Below are positions 23,486-35,800 of a DNA stretch of 64,000 nucleotides, one piece after another (position 1 is the stretch's first letter; each line of letters starts with the position of its first letter). The DNA is from Campanula takesimana (lineage: Eukaryota > Streptophyta > Magnoliopsida > Asterales > Campanulaceae), in contig JAOWBW010000027.1 of the NCBI GenBank assembly GCA_026119855.1, positions 3,016,623-3,080,622 of the forward strand, read 5' to 3'. Both the position numbers and the translations under genes were made by a program. The notes beneath the pieces are model-generated. The model was not told where the DNA came from. It searched no databases and was given only the letters and a program-made list of their open reading frames with translations.

Positions 23486-25008
23486 TGTTAAGAATATGGT
23501 GGAGAGGAGTATGATAATATATTTGTGTTTATTCACTCTCCAAGATTTACAATAACTTAACCCTATATTTATACTAAAACCTAAACCCTATTTCTTGAGG
23601 AATACTTCTTTTCTTAAAATACATCAACTAAATAAAGTAAACTATATCTCTAAATAAGGTAAAATATAATCTCTTGATTCTATCTTTATTTAACTTGATC
23701 TTGGTTGACTTGGTCAAGCTCGGTCCGCTCCATCGGTCTCGGTCCGCTCCATCTTATGCTCCAACTCCCCCCCTCAAGTTGGAGGATCTACAATGTAGAT
23801 ACCCAACTTGCCAATACGATAATCAAAACGGGGAGGAAAAAAAACCAGCCTCTTTTTTTTTTCATCGTCAGTCCACTTGACGCTCCATCTGTGCTCACAA
23901 CTGGTCTGTCAACTGTCCTGTCAAGTGCCTACGTCCAGCAGCCAGTTTTTTTTTTTTTTTTCACTAATCTATAAAAACTCGTCTTCCTTCCTTCACATGA
24001 CCACTGCCTCATGGAGTATGTCCTTTGCACGAGATAAGTACTGTCCTTTGCACGAGATAAGTACTATCTTCATGCTTCTTCTTCGCTTTTTTTTTTTTTT
24101 TTTTTTTTCTTTTCAATATGCTGCACTCCTTGCAGCGCTCTCGGTGTTTTTTTTCATCTTCGTCGCCGTTTAGGGTTTTCACCCTATCCTGCAGCTTGCC
24201 AAATCTCCGATCTGTCCTTTTGCCAATCTTTTTCCGCCAGCCACGACTCCACCGCTACCACAACGGTCAGCGAGGTCTTCATTCTTCGACAAATTCCAAC
24301 CATGAATTTGCTGCAAATTCCCAGGAGTTAGGCACCCATCAATTTCGAGCACCAACTCCGGTCGATTTCATATTCGGTTGTATCAGATCATTAGGGTTTC
24401 TTCACCGACACAAATCGTAATCCGCCGCCGACATCTTTGGAAACACCTTCGCCGATGTCAGTTTCTTGGCTTCAGGTCGTGCTCCGTTGTGTTCGTCTTG
24501 CACATTCTGTGCCACAAAGGAACAAGGTCGTCATGAACGAGTCCCTCCTCAACGTGTTTGTCGTGCACAATCGGTGCCACGAAGAGGCTTCCATGGGCTA
24601 CTCCCGTCATCTTCATCGTCTCCGTCATGTCACCGATTCATGGCAACCATCGGACTTTCGTCGCGGAAGCATATTGGTTAATCAGGCCCCCCATACCGGA
24701 GGCTCTGATACCATGTTAAGAATATGGTGGAGAGGAGTATGATAATATATTTGTGTTTATTCACTCTCCAAGATTTACAATAACTTAACCCTATATTTAT
24801 ACTAAAACCTAAACCCTATTTCTTGAGGAATACTTCTTTTCTTAAAATACATCAACTAAATAAAGTAAACTATATCTCTAAATAAGGTAAAATATAATCT
24901 CTTGATTCTATCTTTATTTAACTTGATCTTGGTTGACTTGGTCAAGCTCGGTCCGCTCCATCGGTCTCGGTCTGCTCCACGCGGTCCGCTCCATCTTATG
25001 CTCCAACT
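23486..25008 (+). mobile_element. Small non-autonomous LTR retrotransposon, copia-like
   Basis: The 5' LTR 23486-23766 and 3' LTR 24714-25008 are nearly identical (start TGTTAAGAATATGGTGGAGA; the 3' copy has a 14-bp insertion near the end). A 5-bp duplication AGATA flanks the element (23481-23485, 25009-25013). The interior of about 950 bp starts CCCCCCTCAAGTTGGAGG and ends with GGAGGCTCTGATACCATG before the 3' LTR, a layout familiar from plant copia elements. No gag-pol is present, so it must move in trans. LTR near-identity implies recent insertion. Confidence 0.9.
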
Positions 25009-25202
25009 AGATATGAACACTAATATTATGCATACCTTTTTTTTCATTAAAGAGAGAAGATAAATTTAAGGGTGGTTTGGAAAATCCTACTACATTTATA
25101 ATTGGCAGGATTTTGATGGGTAATCTTGTCAAAGTGAACAATTAATTTTGTTTAATTATTAAAGATGTAGTGGATAATTAAAAAGTGTAGTGGCAATAGC
25201 TC

Positions 25203-25981
25203 TAGGGGTGGTAAATTGTACTCGTCCATACCAACCAACTCGTATACCAACCGTACCAATTATAATTGATTTAAAGAAGTCGGTATACAGAACTTTTTGG
25301 TAGGTAGTACCGTACCATTTTTGTCTAATTGGTTGGTACACGGTATACAATATCGACTTTGGTTGGTAAACCATGTACCAACTTTATATATATATAAATA
25401 TAAATATATACACACACACACATAAATAATACTTCGTCTGATTGTCTACGTACTTGAAATATTCAAAAGGCAGTTTGGTTTTTTTGATATTTATTGATTG
25501 TTTTTTTTAATACGTGTTCTAAAACTAAAAGTATTTTGGGACGAATAGAGTATCAAACATTAATTTTCTTTTTCTAACCTAAAGTTACTTTACTACGATT
25601 TAGGAAAAATTCAAACTGCTTTATTGTAATCTTTTGGTTTTGGAGTCGTGATGAATATTATATAAAGTCAATGTATTGTTTAGTTTTCAAAACTTCAGTT
25701 GTTCTACTTTTCTTTAATTTCAAAACTTTATAATTTGTATTTGAGATATATTTTTATGTTATAATGTAAATTTTTATACTAGACAAAAAAGTCTTTAAAA
25801 AAAATGCAACTTTTTTTGTCTTCATCTACATTTGGTATATATCGAGTACCAACCGTACCAATAAACTTGTTATACCGACTTTGGTGGTTGGCACTGGTAC
25901 ATATTTTTGTGTACCAAATCATACTTGGTTGGTACACGGTACAAGCAAAATACACTTGGTATATCTACCAATCCGCCCCTG
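25203..25981. mobile_element. hAT-3, non-autonomous hAT element (779 bp)
   Basis: Starts TAGGGGTGGTAAATTG, ends CCAATCCGCCCCTG, with perfect 8-bp duplication AATAGCTC (25195-25202, 25982-25989). Subterminal TTGGTACACGGTAC / GTACCAACC repeats occur in both orientations. It splits the right TIR of MULE-E. Confidence 0.92.
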
Positions 25982-26399
25982 AATAGCTCTACCCTTCTAT
26001 ATATTACTGTGCAAATCTAAGATTTGTCCGCAATTACAACAAATTCTAAAGGAAAAATGATTATTCTTTTTGTCCTAATTTAAAGTTCTTATTTTCTTAT
26101 TTATGACCTCACAGTTTAATGTCTTACTTTTATTCCTTTGATAGATGGCAAACAATGAACAATATTTTGAACAACTTTAGCGTCAAATTTTCATTGAATT
26201 ACAAAAAAGTCATTATTTACAAAAATTATTTTTCACCAAATTACAAATGTTGTTCCTTTTTAATTTAGTGACTTAGAACATGCAATGTCAATTTTTTTAA
26301 AAAATTAAATGGACTAACGTATCAAAACAAGTTGCACTAATTTCCTTTTTGATTATCGATTGATAAGTCATACAGTACTTCTTAAAATACCCAACTGAA

Positions 26400-27060
26400 C
26401 GATATAAACCGAACAAGATGTTGGGCCTTGACATATGCAGGCCTAAGATGGAAGTGATGTTAATATGGTTGATGTGATGGTCGGACCATCATTATGGTGT
26501 GGCTGAAATATTTGAGGAGAGATAAATCTCGCTAAAGAGCAAAAAAAAAACATTTTTTTTTTTTGATAAAAGAAGCCAACCTTTATAATCGGTCTTTGAT
26601 GTTTCGGCTTAGAGACAAATATTGATCCTAATCGCTGGCGATTCACCAGAGATCATGCATTCAGAGGTTTTCATGGAGGAGTTTGTTGAGAAGACGTATG
26701 TCTGTCCGGTTGCTTGGCCAATTTTTTCGCCGGTCGTTTGATCATTGATGATGATCGTGATAATATTTTCTCAAAGAATCAGGCCCCCTAACCGGAGGCT
26801 CTGATACTATGATAAAATACAGAGATGAGTAAAATCTGTTATGAATTATTTCGTCTAGTTTATAAGGCTAGAGACTCATATTTATACTAAAATATATGAG
26901 TCCTAGTTCCATAAGGATTCTAAGAGATCTACTAATTCTAATGACAATCTAATTCTAATTATAAATCCTCCTAAAACTCAGGTACTATTCTAAGTTGAGA
27001 GGGTAACTAAATATTCTTTATTTGATTTGGAGATTAAGTATATCTCTCAATTTCCTAACA
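26400..27060 (+). mobile_element. Partial LTR element, 3' LTR 26810-27060
   Basis: GGAGGCTCTGATACTATGAT at 26794 is the same 3' junction type as in the 23486 element, followed by a TG...CA LTR of 251 bp ending TTTCCTAACA. Preceding sequence resembles that element's interior (ATCAGGCCCC...CGGAGGCT) but no 5' LTR was found. Probably truncated. Confidence 0.6.
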
Positions 27061-27079
27061 CTTTATCACATTTTTTTAT

Positions 27080-27995
27080 AATTTTGATTTGAAGAAGACA
27101 AATTCTCAAATGCGGCATGCCGCACCGTGCGGCAAATGGTGTCTGGTTCCGCTGCTTTGCGCGCCCGGTTGCTTCCGCTACATCCGACCGTTGGATCCAG
27201 CCTTCCCACTTCCCAGATCGCGACACGTGTCCCTTTTTAAAAAAAAAACCCAAAAACTTTAAAATGCTATATCTTGATATTTATAACTCAGAAAAATAAA
27301 ATAAAAATACCGTTGTGTTCGTCTCGTCGAGACGAAGAAAACTACATAGGTCATGATATGGTTTGATTTTTTTTTATTTTTAAAATTACTTTTTTAAAAC
27401 ACAAAAAAAATTGATCTGTTTGCCAGCTCAAATGTAACACTCTGTTCTGATAAAAGTAACACTTCCATCTTCAAAAAGTAACACTTTCTACTATAAAATT
27501 TAACAGCAGTTTTTACAAAAAAATTGGGTTTGCATTTCAATTGTTACTTTCTCAATAAAAAATTGTTACATTTCATATATAATGTTACATTTAGGAATAT
27601 AAACTCTTACAATTAAGAAAAAAAAATGTTACATTCATTTTTTATAAAATGTAACATTAGTTTTTAGTTGTCAATCCTATGTTAATTTTGGGAGAAAAAA
27701 AAAGTGTTACATTTGAAAAAATGAGTGTTACATTCCTTTATAAAAAGTGTTACTTTAATTTAGTTGTGAATCTTTATGTTATCTTTAATCTATTGCATCA
27801 AAATTGTGGTACATTTGTTTTGAAAAAAAGTGTTACATTTGAAGAAAAAAAGTGTTACATTTCGGTATAAAAAGTGTTACTTGTTGTTGGAGGAAAAAAG
27901 TTAGGGTGGCAAAAATAAAATAAAAGAATAAAAAAAATATGGCTCGGCGCCGCCGCACGGCGTGCAGCCATTGTACGCGAGACAGGCCCTTTGAA
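27080..27995. mobile_element. TIR-like element rich in TGTTAC motifs (copy 1)
   Basis: A GC-rich left block (about 27110-27230, GCGGCATGCCGCACCGTGCG) and an inverted-looking right block (about 27940-27975) flank an AT-rich core, 27430-27885, with about 20 GTTAC / GTAAC pentamers, mostly TGTTACATT. An inner GTCTCGTCGAGACG palindrome lies near 27320. Ends and duplication unresolved. Confidence 0.45.
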
Positions 27996-28062
27996 GAATA
28001 CAAGAAAAAAAGGTGATCGATTGGTTTAAAGTATGATGGTTACATTTTAAAGAACTAAAAGC

Positions 28063-28314
28063 TACCCTCTCCGTCTAAGTAATATTGTCTTGTTTGGTTT
28101 TTGATGATCAACGCAATTGAATTTTGACCAATCATTAATATTGATTTAATCATGTTAGTGAAGCTCTAAACATTATTGAAACCACTTAATAATTTATTAA
28201 TATTTTTTTTTTTGAAAAATATGTTGAGATGACTAGATAGACATTATGTTTAGTTTCTCTATATATTGAACAGTCTTTTGGGAAAAATAAACATTCATTA
28301 AGAGTAGAGAAAGT
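28063..28314. mobile_element. Degenerate Stowaway-like MITE
   Basis: Left CCCTCTCCGTCTAAGTAATA; right AACATTCATTAAGAGTAGAG. Weak but inverted ends of usual size. Confidence 0.4.
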
Positions 28315-29702
28315 AAATTTTATACTTATACATGACTTTTTTGTACTCATATCATTCAAGTGCTTCCAAACAATTAAGCATATACCATCTACACAATGAT
28401 GTCATATAGTTGTATCCAGAAACATAAGCTTTCTCCAATAGATGTTATTCTCATTTTCTGAAAACAAATATCTAATTTTGAAATACAGTCAGATATACAA
28501 TTGAAGAGGTCATTTAGGCTTTCAAGCCTGTAGTTGTAAGGATATAGAAATTTGGGGATTGATTAGTAGGGGTTCAGAAGTTTTTTCATGTGATGGCCTA
28601 ACGACATCGGCCTGACCAGGACCGTAAGAAAATGAGATACATCCGACCTACGCAACTAATGATTGGTATTCGACGCTCTCGATAAAATCAGTCACTGCAA
28701 CAAAATGTATCTCCTAAACCGTTTGGCCAAAAATTACAATCAAAGTAAATTGAAAAGATATTTGAGTTTCTAGAGCACTTTTAGGATCGTCATTTGGAAT
28801 TTTCAAGAAAAAGTTATGGTTATTTGATCAGATGGTAGTCTAAAAGTCACGTTCATCTGAATTTTGTCTTAGTTCTAGAGTTACATGAGTGTTTGGATAT
28901 TTCTTCCATCTTATCCTTATCCATGTCATTAATTGTTAGGTTTATTTTTTTCTAAAACTATTTTTAGTAAACTAATGTTAGAGGGATGTTCCAAGCAGTC
29001 TATAAATACCGTATAAGTGGTTATTGTAAGAGGACTGAAGATTGAGTTTAACAAAATATAAGTTCATCTTTGTGCCTTCTTTCATAGTTATTATCTCTTT
29101 GCTAGATTCCATTGAGTGTTGACAACATCTATTTGGTGGATTTTGTCGAGCGGTGAGTGGTGAGTGTTATGTCGTGTATCTTCAAAGTTGATTTTTTTGG
29201 AGTCATGAGCATTCTATCAATTTCTATCTTTTTTCATTACTGTAAAGAACGAGAATTAAGGAGATATATTCAACAAGTATGTATTGTGAGTGTGAGAGAG
29301 AGAAGTGGGATAGATAATAGTAAGTGGACAGTTGTTGTGAGGGGGAGAGAGAAAAAGTGGAGTATAGTATATTTTTATTTTTAGGAAAGTGGTACTGATG
29401 TAAGTCGCAGCGGAATAATAAGAATTAGCTTAAACCAATTCTTCAGCAAGGAATTGAAATTTCTAAAACAAGACTCTCCGAAAAAACTCTTCTCCAAGCC
29501 AAAGGGATTAAACTCAGACAAGATGCAAATCAATCTTAATTTTTATTGATAAAAAAGTTCAATTTTCGGATTACAACTTTAGGCCTATTTTATAATGCAT
29601 ATAAAACTTGAAAAAGACTCCTAAACTTTATAGGAATAACCATAACATATATGGTAACATAATATGACTTAAAAATAGCAAAATCACTCAGACAAAAACT
29701 TA
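28315..29702. other. Intergenic stretch, no gene identified
   Basis: Mixed sequence without a convincing ORF or paired element ends. Parts near 28540-29110 resemble degraded LTR-type text (TATAAATACCG near 29001 could be an old LTR TATA box). A weak unclassified insertion near 29390-29660. Confidence 0.3.
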
Positions 29703-30763
<1,061 letters not shown>

Positions 30764-31019
30764 GAGACCACCTCAATCACTCACAATCCTACTATAAAAC
30801 CCTCTTTAAATGACCCATTAAAAATAATAACGAAAATAACAAATAAAATAGAAATTAACGCAAACTAAATCCTAAAATACTAATTAAAGTACAAATATAA
30901 TTAATATATTTGATATAATCAAATACTCTTCCTGCATCAGGTACTTTTCAATGAGACACCCAAAATGAGTATTTTGTTATGAGACAGAGAAAGTATACAT
31001 GCATCTAGAAGTCAACTCC

Positions 31020-31720
31020 ATTAGAGCATCCACAGTGGTGAAAAATACGTTCACCACATGAACGAAACTGGTCTGTGAACGAAATTTCGTTCACACCAGC
31101 TTACATGTTGTAATGGTGAATGGATTTTCTTCCACTACTGATATATTACTTTCATAGTAATTTCAAGTTATAAAATTAATAATATACGTTATTAAATATT
31201 ATGTTCTATTAACATCATTAAAAATAAAAAATAATCAACCATTCAATTTATTGTTTTACTTAATTGTAAAATTTTGAAAAACTAAACACTTATAAATAAA
31301 CGAAAATTGAACCTTTTTCATATTTTGACATAAACGATGTCGTTTGGCGTAAGTGAAAACTTAAATATATAAAGTATTAAAAATTGTGTCAAATATATAC
31401 AATAAAAACTTTAATCATTTTTAAATAGTAAAATATTAATTTTTTATGCCAAATACTACAAAATTAGACTCTATTTATAGATAAGAAGAAATTATAATGT
31501 TTTTATTTAAATAATTTAATTTTAAAAATAAAAAAAATTGAAAAATACACATAACTTGAACTAACTTCCGTTCACGAATTCGTTCATGAAATGAAATGAG
31601 CGAATTTTTTTGTTCATGGCCATGAATGAATATTCATTCACCACTAATTGTCATAAACCAATTTTGGTTCACAAAATTGCTCTTGATGAATTAATTTTGG
31701 TTCACCACTAATTATGGTCT
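31020..31720. mobile_element. Tourist/Harbinger-like element remnant
   Basis: Starts TTAGAGCATCCACAGTGGTG, the common start of Harbinger-type MITEs with TTA target, and has inverted GTTCACC / GGTGAAC-type blocks at 31040-31100 and 31565-31720. The right terminus is not clear. Confidence 0.45.
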
Positions 31721-32854
31721 TAAAAGCAAAATGTGAAATAGTTGCAGCAGTTCGAGCGCTCTTATGCAACTAATTTGAGGTGAGTTTTACATGAATGAAA
31801 TAAATCATAGCGCTTGTTGTAAAAGAAAAGAAAAGAAAAACGTATGTTAGTTCGAAACATTGGTTGAAAGTTGAACTGGAGCATCGTCTCATAAGGTTTA
31901 CCTCTCTTTTTTAGTCCATACTAAAGTATATGTTCACTTTCAAAAAATGACAATTTTTTTTTTTTTTTTTTACTATCTTTCCACTCATTCTCTCTTTTTC
32001 TTTACTTTTGTACTCACAATACCAATCTGCTTACTATTCCCTCCTACTCATTCTCTCTCATACGCACTTTATTTTTATACTCACAACACTTACATCACTT
32101 TCACAATTTTTTAAATTCCGTGCAAATGGAAAGGTAAACTTATACTAATATGTTTTAAAATATTAGTTTTGTAAGTATAAAAAAAAATAAAAAAAATGAT
32201 AAAAGACAAATTAAAGTCACATTTTGAGATAGAATTTTTTTTTATTATGGGACAGAATAGTAATTTATTTTATATTATCTTGAAATGTTTGCAAGTTGTA
32301 CCATAAAACTGAAACATTCAAGTTTTATTATTTATTTATTTACTCTGCTCCACTTGTCATAATCATACACCTAAATTGTGAATCTCACTCTTAAATCAAA
32401 CTCACAACCATTTTTTGATACTCTTATATATATATATACTCTCTTTTATTTCTCGTGCAACTCCAAATGGTGCAAACCAGGAGTAATACTTTTCCACTTC
32501 TTTTACTCCATGATTACGACAAAAATGATTTGGATGACAACATTCAACAAAAAATTACAGCAATAAAACCCCTGGGAAAAAAAAATAAAAATACAATCTA
32601 CTGCACAGTATTTCCACTGTTTGTTACTACTGTTCCTTGGCACAAAATTTGCAATAATGGTAATTACATTTGTGTTTTTTATTTTTTATTTTTTTAGAAA
32701 AAAAAAAAAAAAAAAAACTACCTCATCTCGGTTGAATGGCATAAACCGATCATGCCCGGTTAACTCTTGCTACAATTTTTAAATCAACGGACAATTCACA
32801 ATTTTACAAACAAAGATTTATAGGGCTAGCAAAAATGTTGAATGTTTTGCTAAT
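31721..32854. other. 3' flank of the AFG1-like gene, no gene seen
   Basis: AT-rich spacer with poly-T at 31949-31970, poly-A at 32698-32717 and MITE-like debris near 31930-32260. Positions 32720-32854 are the probable 3' UTR of the minus-strand gene. Confidence 0.5.
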
Positions 32855-35800
32855 TCATGCCTGTATGGCTTTCTCTTTACCATCTTCATGCTGCTTCTCT
32901 GCTCGCATTTCAGCATGTTGTTCCAAATACTCTGTGCTATTCATCTCCGTTAACCTGCATCATATGCATTTTCATTTTCATTCTCAAACATTAAAAACGC
33001 GCATGAGATGTGGTGTAAAGTAATACTCCTTCCGTCCCAATTGAAACTACACACTTTGCGTTAGGGATGGAAATTGAGGAAAAGTGTTAGTTTCAGTTGG
33101 GCCATCCTTTTGGGTAGAGTGTGCAGTTTCAATTGGGACGGAGAGAGTATATAACTATTTCTATCTTTTTTTTTTAAGAAAAAAAAAAGGACACAATATA
33201 TTATTTCTATGCTACGTTGGAAAAGTGGGATCTTTGGCACTTTGTCTTTACCTACTAATGGTACGTTCTTTCGCAAAACCCAACTCGTTATCAACACAGA
33301 GGTCAGATTCGTCATTTTTCCTTGATCTAGATGATGTTCTAGGTGCCATGTTCTGAGCATCAGCTATTGTCACAATCCTTTCAAAAAGTTCCACAGGAGT
33401 TCCCTCTACTGTACACATTAATCTGGCTTTATTCTCATACATCACCTACAAATGCACTAATGTCATGTACTAAAACTATTTTATCATCTGCAAAAGTGCA
33501 AAAATATGTGCAGAAGTTGATGGATATAAAAGCAAATAAGTTTTGATTGCATGTTCCTGCCCTTTAAAATCTACCTAATTGATGTTCTTGTAATCAATAA
33601 AGTAAATAAAATGTGTGCACGTGTGTGTGAGAGAGAGAGAAAGAAAAAGTGGGAGGGACGAGACTGACATCAACTAAAGTGACAAATCGATATGCAGCTG
33701 TCCTATTATAGAGTCCGAAAATCGGCACACCATCCAAAGCCAGAGTATGGAAATTCTCTGTTGATAGAAAAGAGTTTGTAAGGATATACTCCCTCAATCC
33801 GAAAAATTTAGTCCCTCCCTTTTCGTCGTTATTACGAATGAACTTTGTGCAATAATTTAGGCTACTTTAAATTATCCTAACGAAAATAAAAAATTGTTAT
33901 TCCTTCCACATTATATAGACTATCAAAACAAATTTTAGATACTTTAAAAGTAGCCTACATTATTGCTCAAAATTCATTCGTAGTAACAACGAAAAATAAC
34001 TAACTTTCCGGGACAGAGGGAGTATTATAAAGGACTTCGGATGAGTAGTCGAAAATCACATAATTTCTTGAGAATTCACTTACTACATAATCCAAAATAG
34101 TCAGCGGCCCCAAGAGGTTTGTCACAGAGTTCCTCAAACGGGAAATAAGCACAGCCATTCGCCCCGAGTGGAACCTGACAATCAAAAGTCAAAAGAATAA
34201 ATGGGAAAATAAAAAACAAAAAAAAAACTCCCTCCATCCCATAATAAAATGTCACACTTTCCATTTTAGTTCATCCCAAAATAAACGTCCATTTCTAATA
34301 CTTGGTAATAGTCTTGGTGCAATTTCCCATTGCACAAGCAATGCACAATAAGTAAAGCACATTCTTAAAAATGTTGACAAGTAAAATGCGACATTTATTT
34401 TAGGACGGAGGGAGTATCACATTTCCCGTGAGCGGCTTTCCACATGCCACATGGATACCTGCAGTTTCCTCCCCATAACAACTTCAACCTCTTGTGGACT
34501 AGGAGTATGATCTCCAACTAATGCTTGAAATTTTTGCTTAAGAAGGTCGGTCAAATCCTTTCCAATGAAGTAGAAACCCTTTTCAGCCTGCATTTCACCA
34601 AGACTTGTAAATTAATGGTATAATTATGTAATTAAAATGAAATCTAAGTTAAAAAGAGTACACATGGTATCTTGCTAAACTTAAATCGGAGAGGGTTAAA
34701 GATTGTACCGAGGTCAATTTCCGGTAGTCTATTGAAGAACCTATTTCACGAACTATACACCTTTCCTAATCAAAATAAGTATATTAGTGATTAACTGGAG
34801 AAGGCCACACACTCTGACACACACACACACATACGAGGGAGAGAGAGAGAGAGTCGTAAAAATCATCTGGTTACCTTCAACGTAGAAACAAATGGTAGAA
34901 AAAGATCTCTTTGCAGTCCACGTTCATAAAGGTTCTCCGGGGCCCGATTTGATGTAGCAACAAGAATCTACACTTACATCAGAAAGAGTGTTCTAATATG
35001 TTACTCCCTGTGTCCGGTAATAAATGTCGCCGTTCTTCGCACGTTAGCATGAAAGAACTTTGAGCGATAAATTTAGGTTGATTAAATTATCCTAATGAAA
35101 TTGTAAAACTTGTTATTGATACACCAATATAAATACTATCAATAACAATTTTTGGATTTTCATCAGAATGATTACATTAACTTCAAATTATTACTCAAAG
35201 TTCCTTCGTACAAACGTCCGCGGCGACATTTATTCAGGGACAGAGGGAGTACTCCCTCCGGCCACAAATATAAGCAACAAACATGGTTTTTTTTTTTGCC
35301 ACAAATATAAGCAATTCTATGGGATTTCAAGATCATTTAATAATTTTGTTCCAAAAATACCCCTAATAATTGATTCACTTTTCAAGACAAATTCTCATTA
35401 AAGCAGTCACTAATTAGGGCTATTTAGTCATTTTTGCTCTTCTTTTTTGTAAAATCAAGATGATTTAACTACTTTAATTATTTTCTTAATTTGTGTGAAA
35501 TCCTTTAGTTTTGCTTATATTTGTGGCCCGAGGGAGTAGTAGTTATTTTCCATCAGAAACAATAAGGTCAAAAGGTAAGGATCCTAACAAGAAGATAAAT
35601 AACGTTGATTGCTTACAGCGCCATTATCGAATAAATGTTTGAATAAACGGTTAAGTATCAATGCAACAGATACATCATTGACCTGGGTGTGCCAAAAACA
35701 AGGAGTGATCATAAGAACTAACGAAGTAGAGAAAATCATACATGATCTACATCAAAAGATATACTCCCTCCGTCCGAAATCCCATTTGGCTTTTAATGGT

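Larger units (their letters stand above)
20056..25994. mobile_element. MULE-E, composite Mutator-like element hosting four further TEs
   Basis: The outer ends GGGTAGAGCTATTGCCACTA and its inverted match at the right (...TAGCTCTACCC) are flanked by a perfect 9-bp duplication TTCTATATA (20047-20055 and 25995-26003). After removing later insertions the TIR is about 110 bp (20937-21035 versus 25090-25202). Nested: hAT-1 18 bp inside the left end, hAT-3 inside the right end, Helitron-1 (itself carrying hAT-4), and a small LTR element. The remaining interior near 21160-21235 reads TPAAASSSSLSIQPNWVW, possibly a captured exon followed by a GT donor. No transposase. Confidence 0.9.

Noticed and set aside
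24118..24742. Two overlapping 100-aa ORFs inside the small LTR element
   Set aside because: No gag, protease or RT motif; GC-rich non-coding interior of a non-autonomous element is the simpler reading.
33081..33360. 90- to 99-aa ORFs on both strands at 33.1-33.4 kb
   Set aside because: Shadows of AFG1 exon 13 joined to MITE sequence in other frames.
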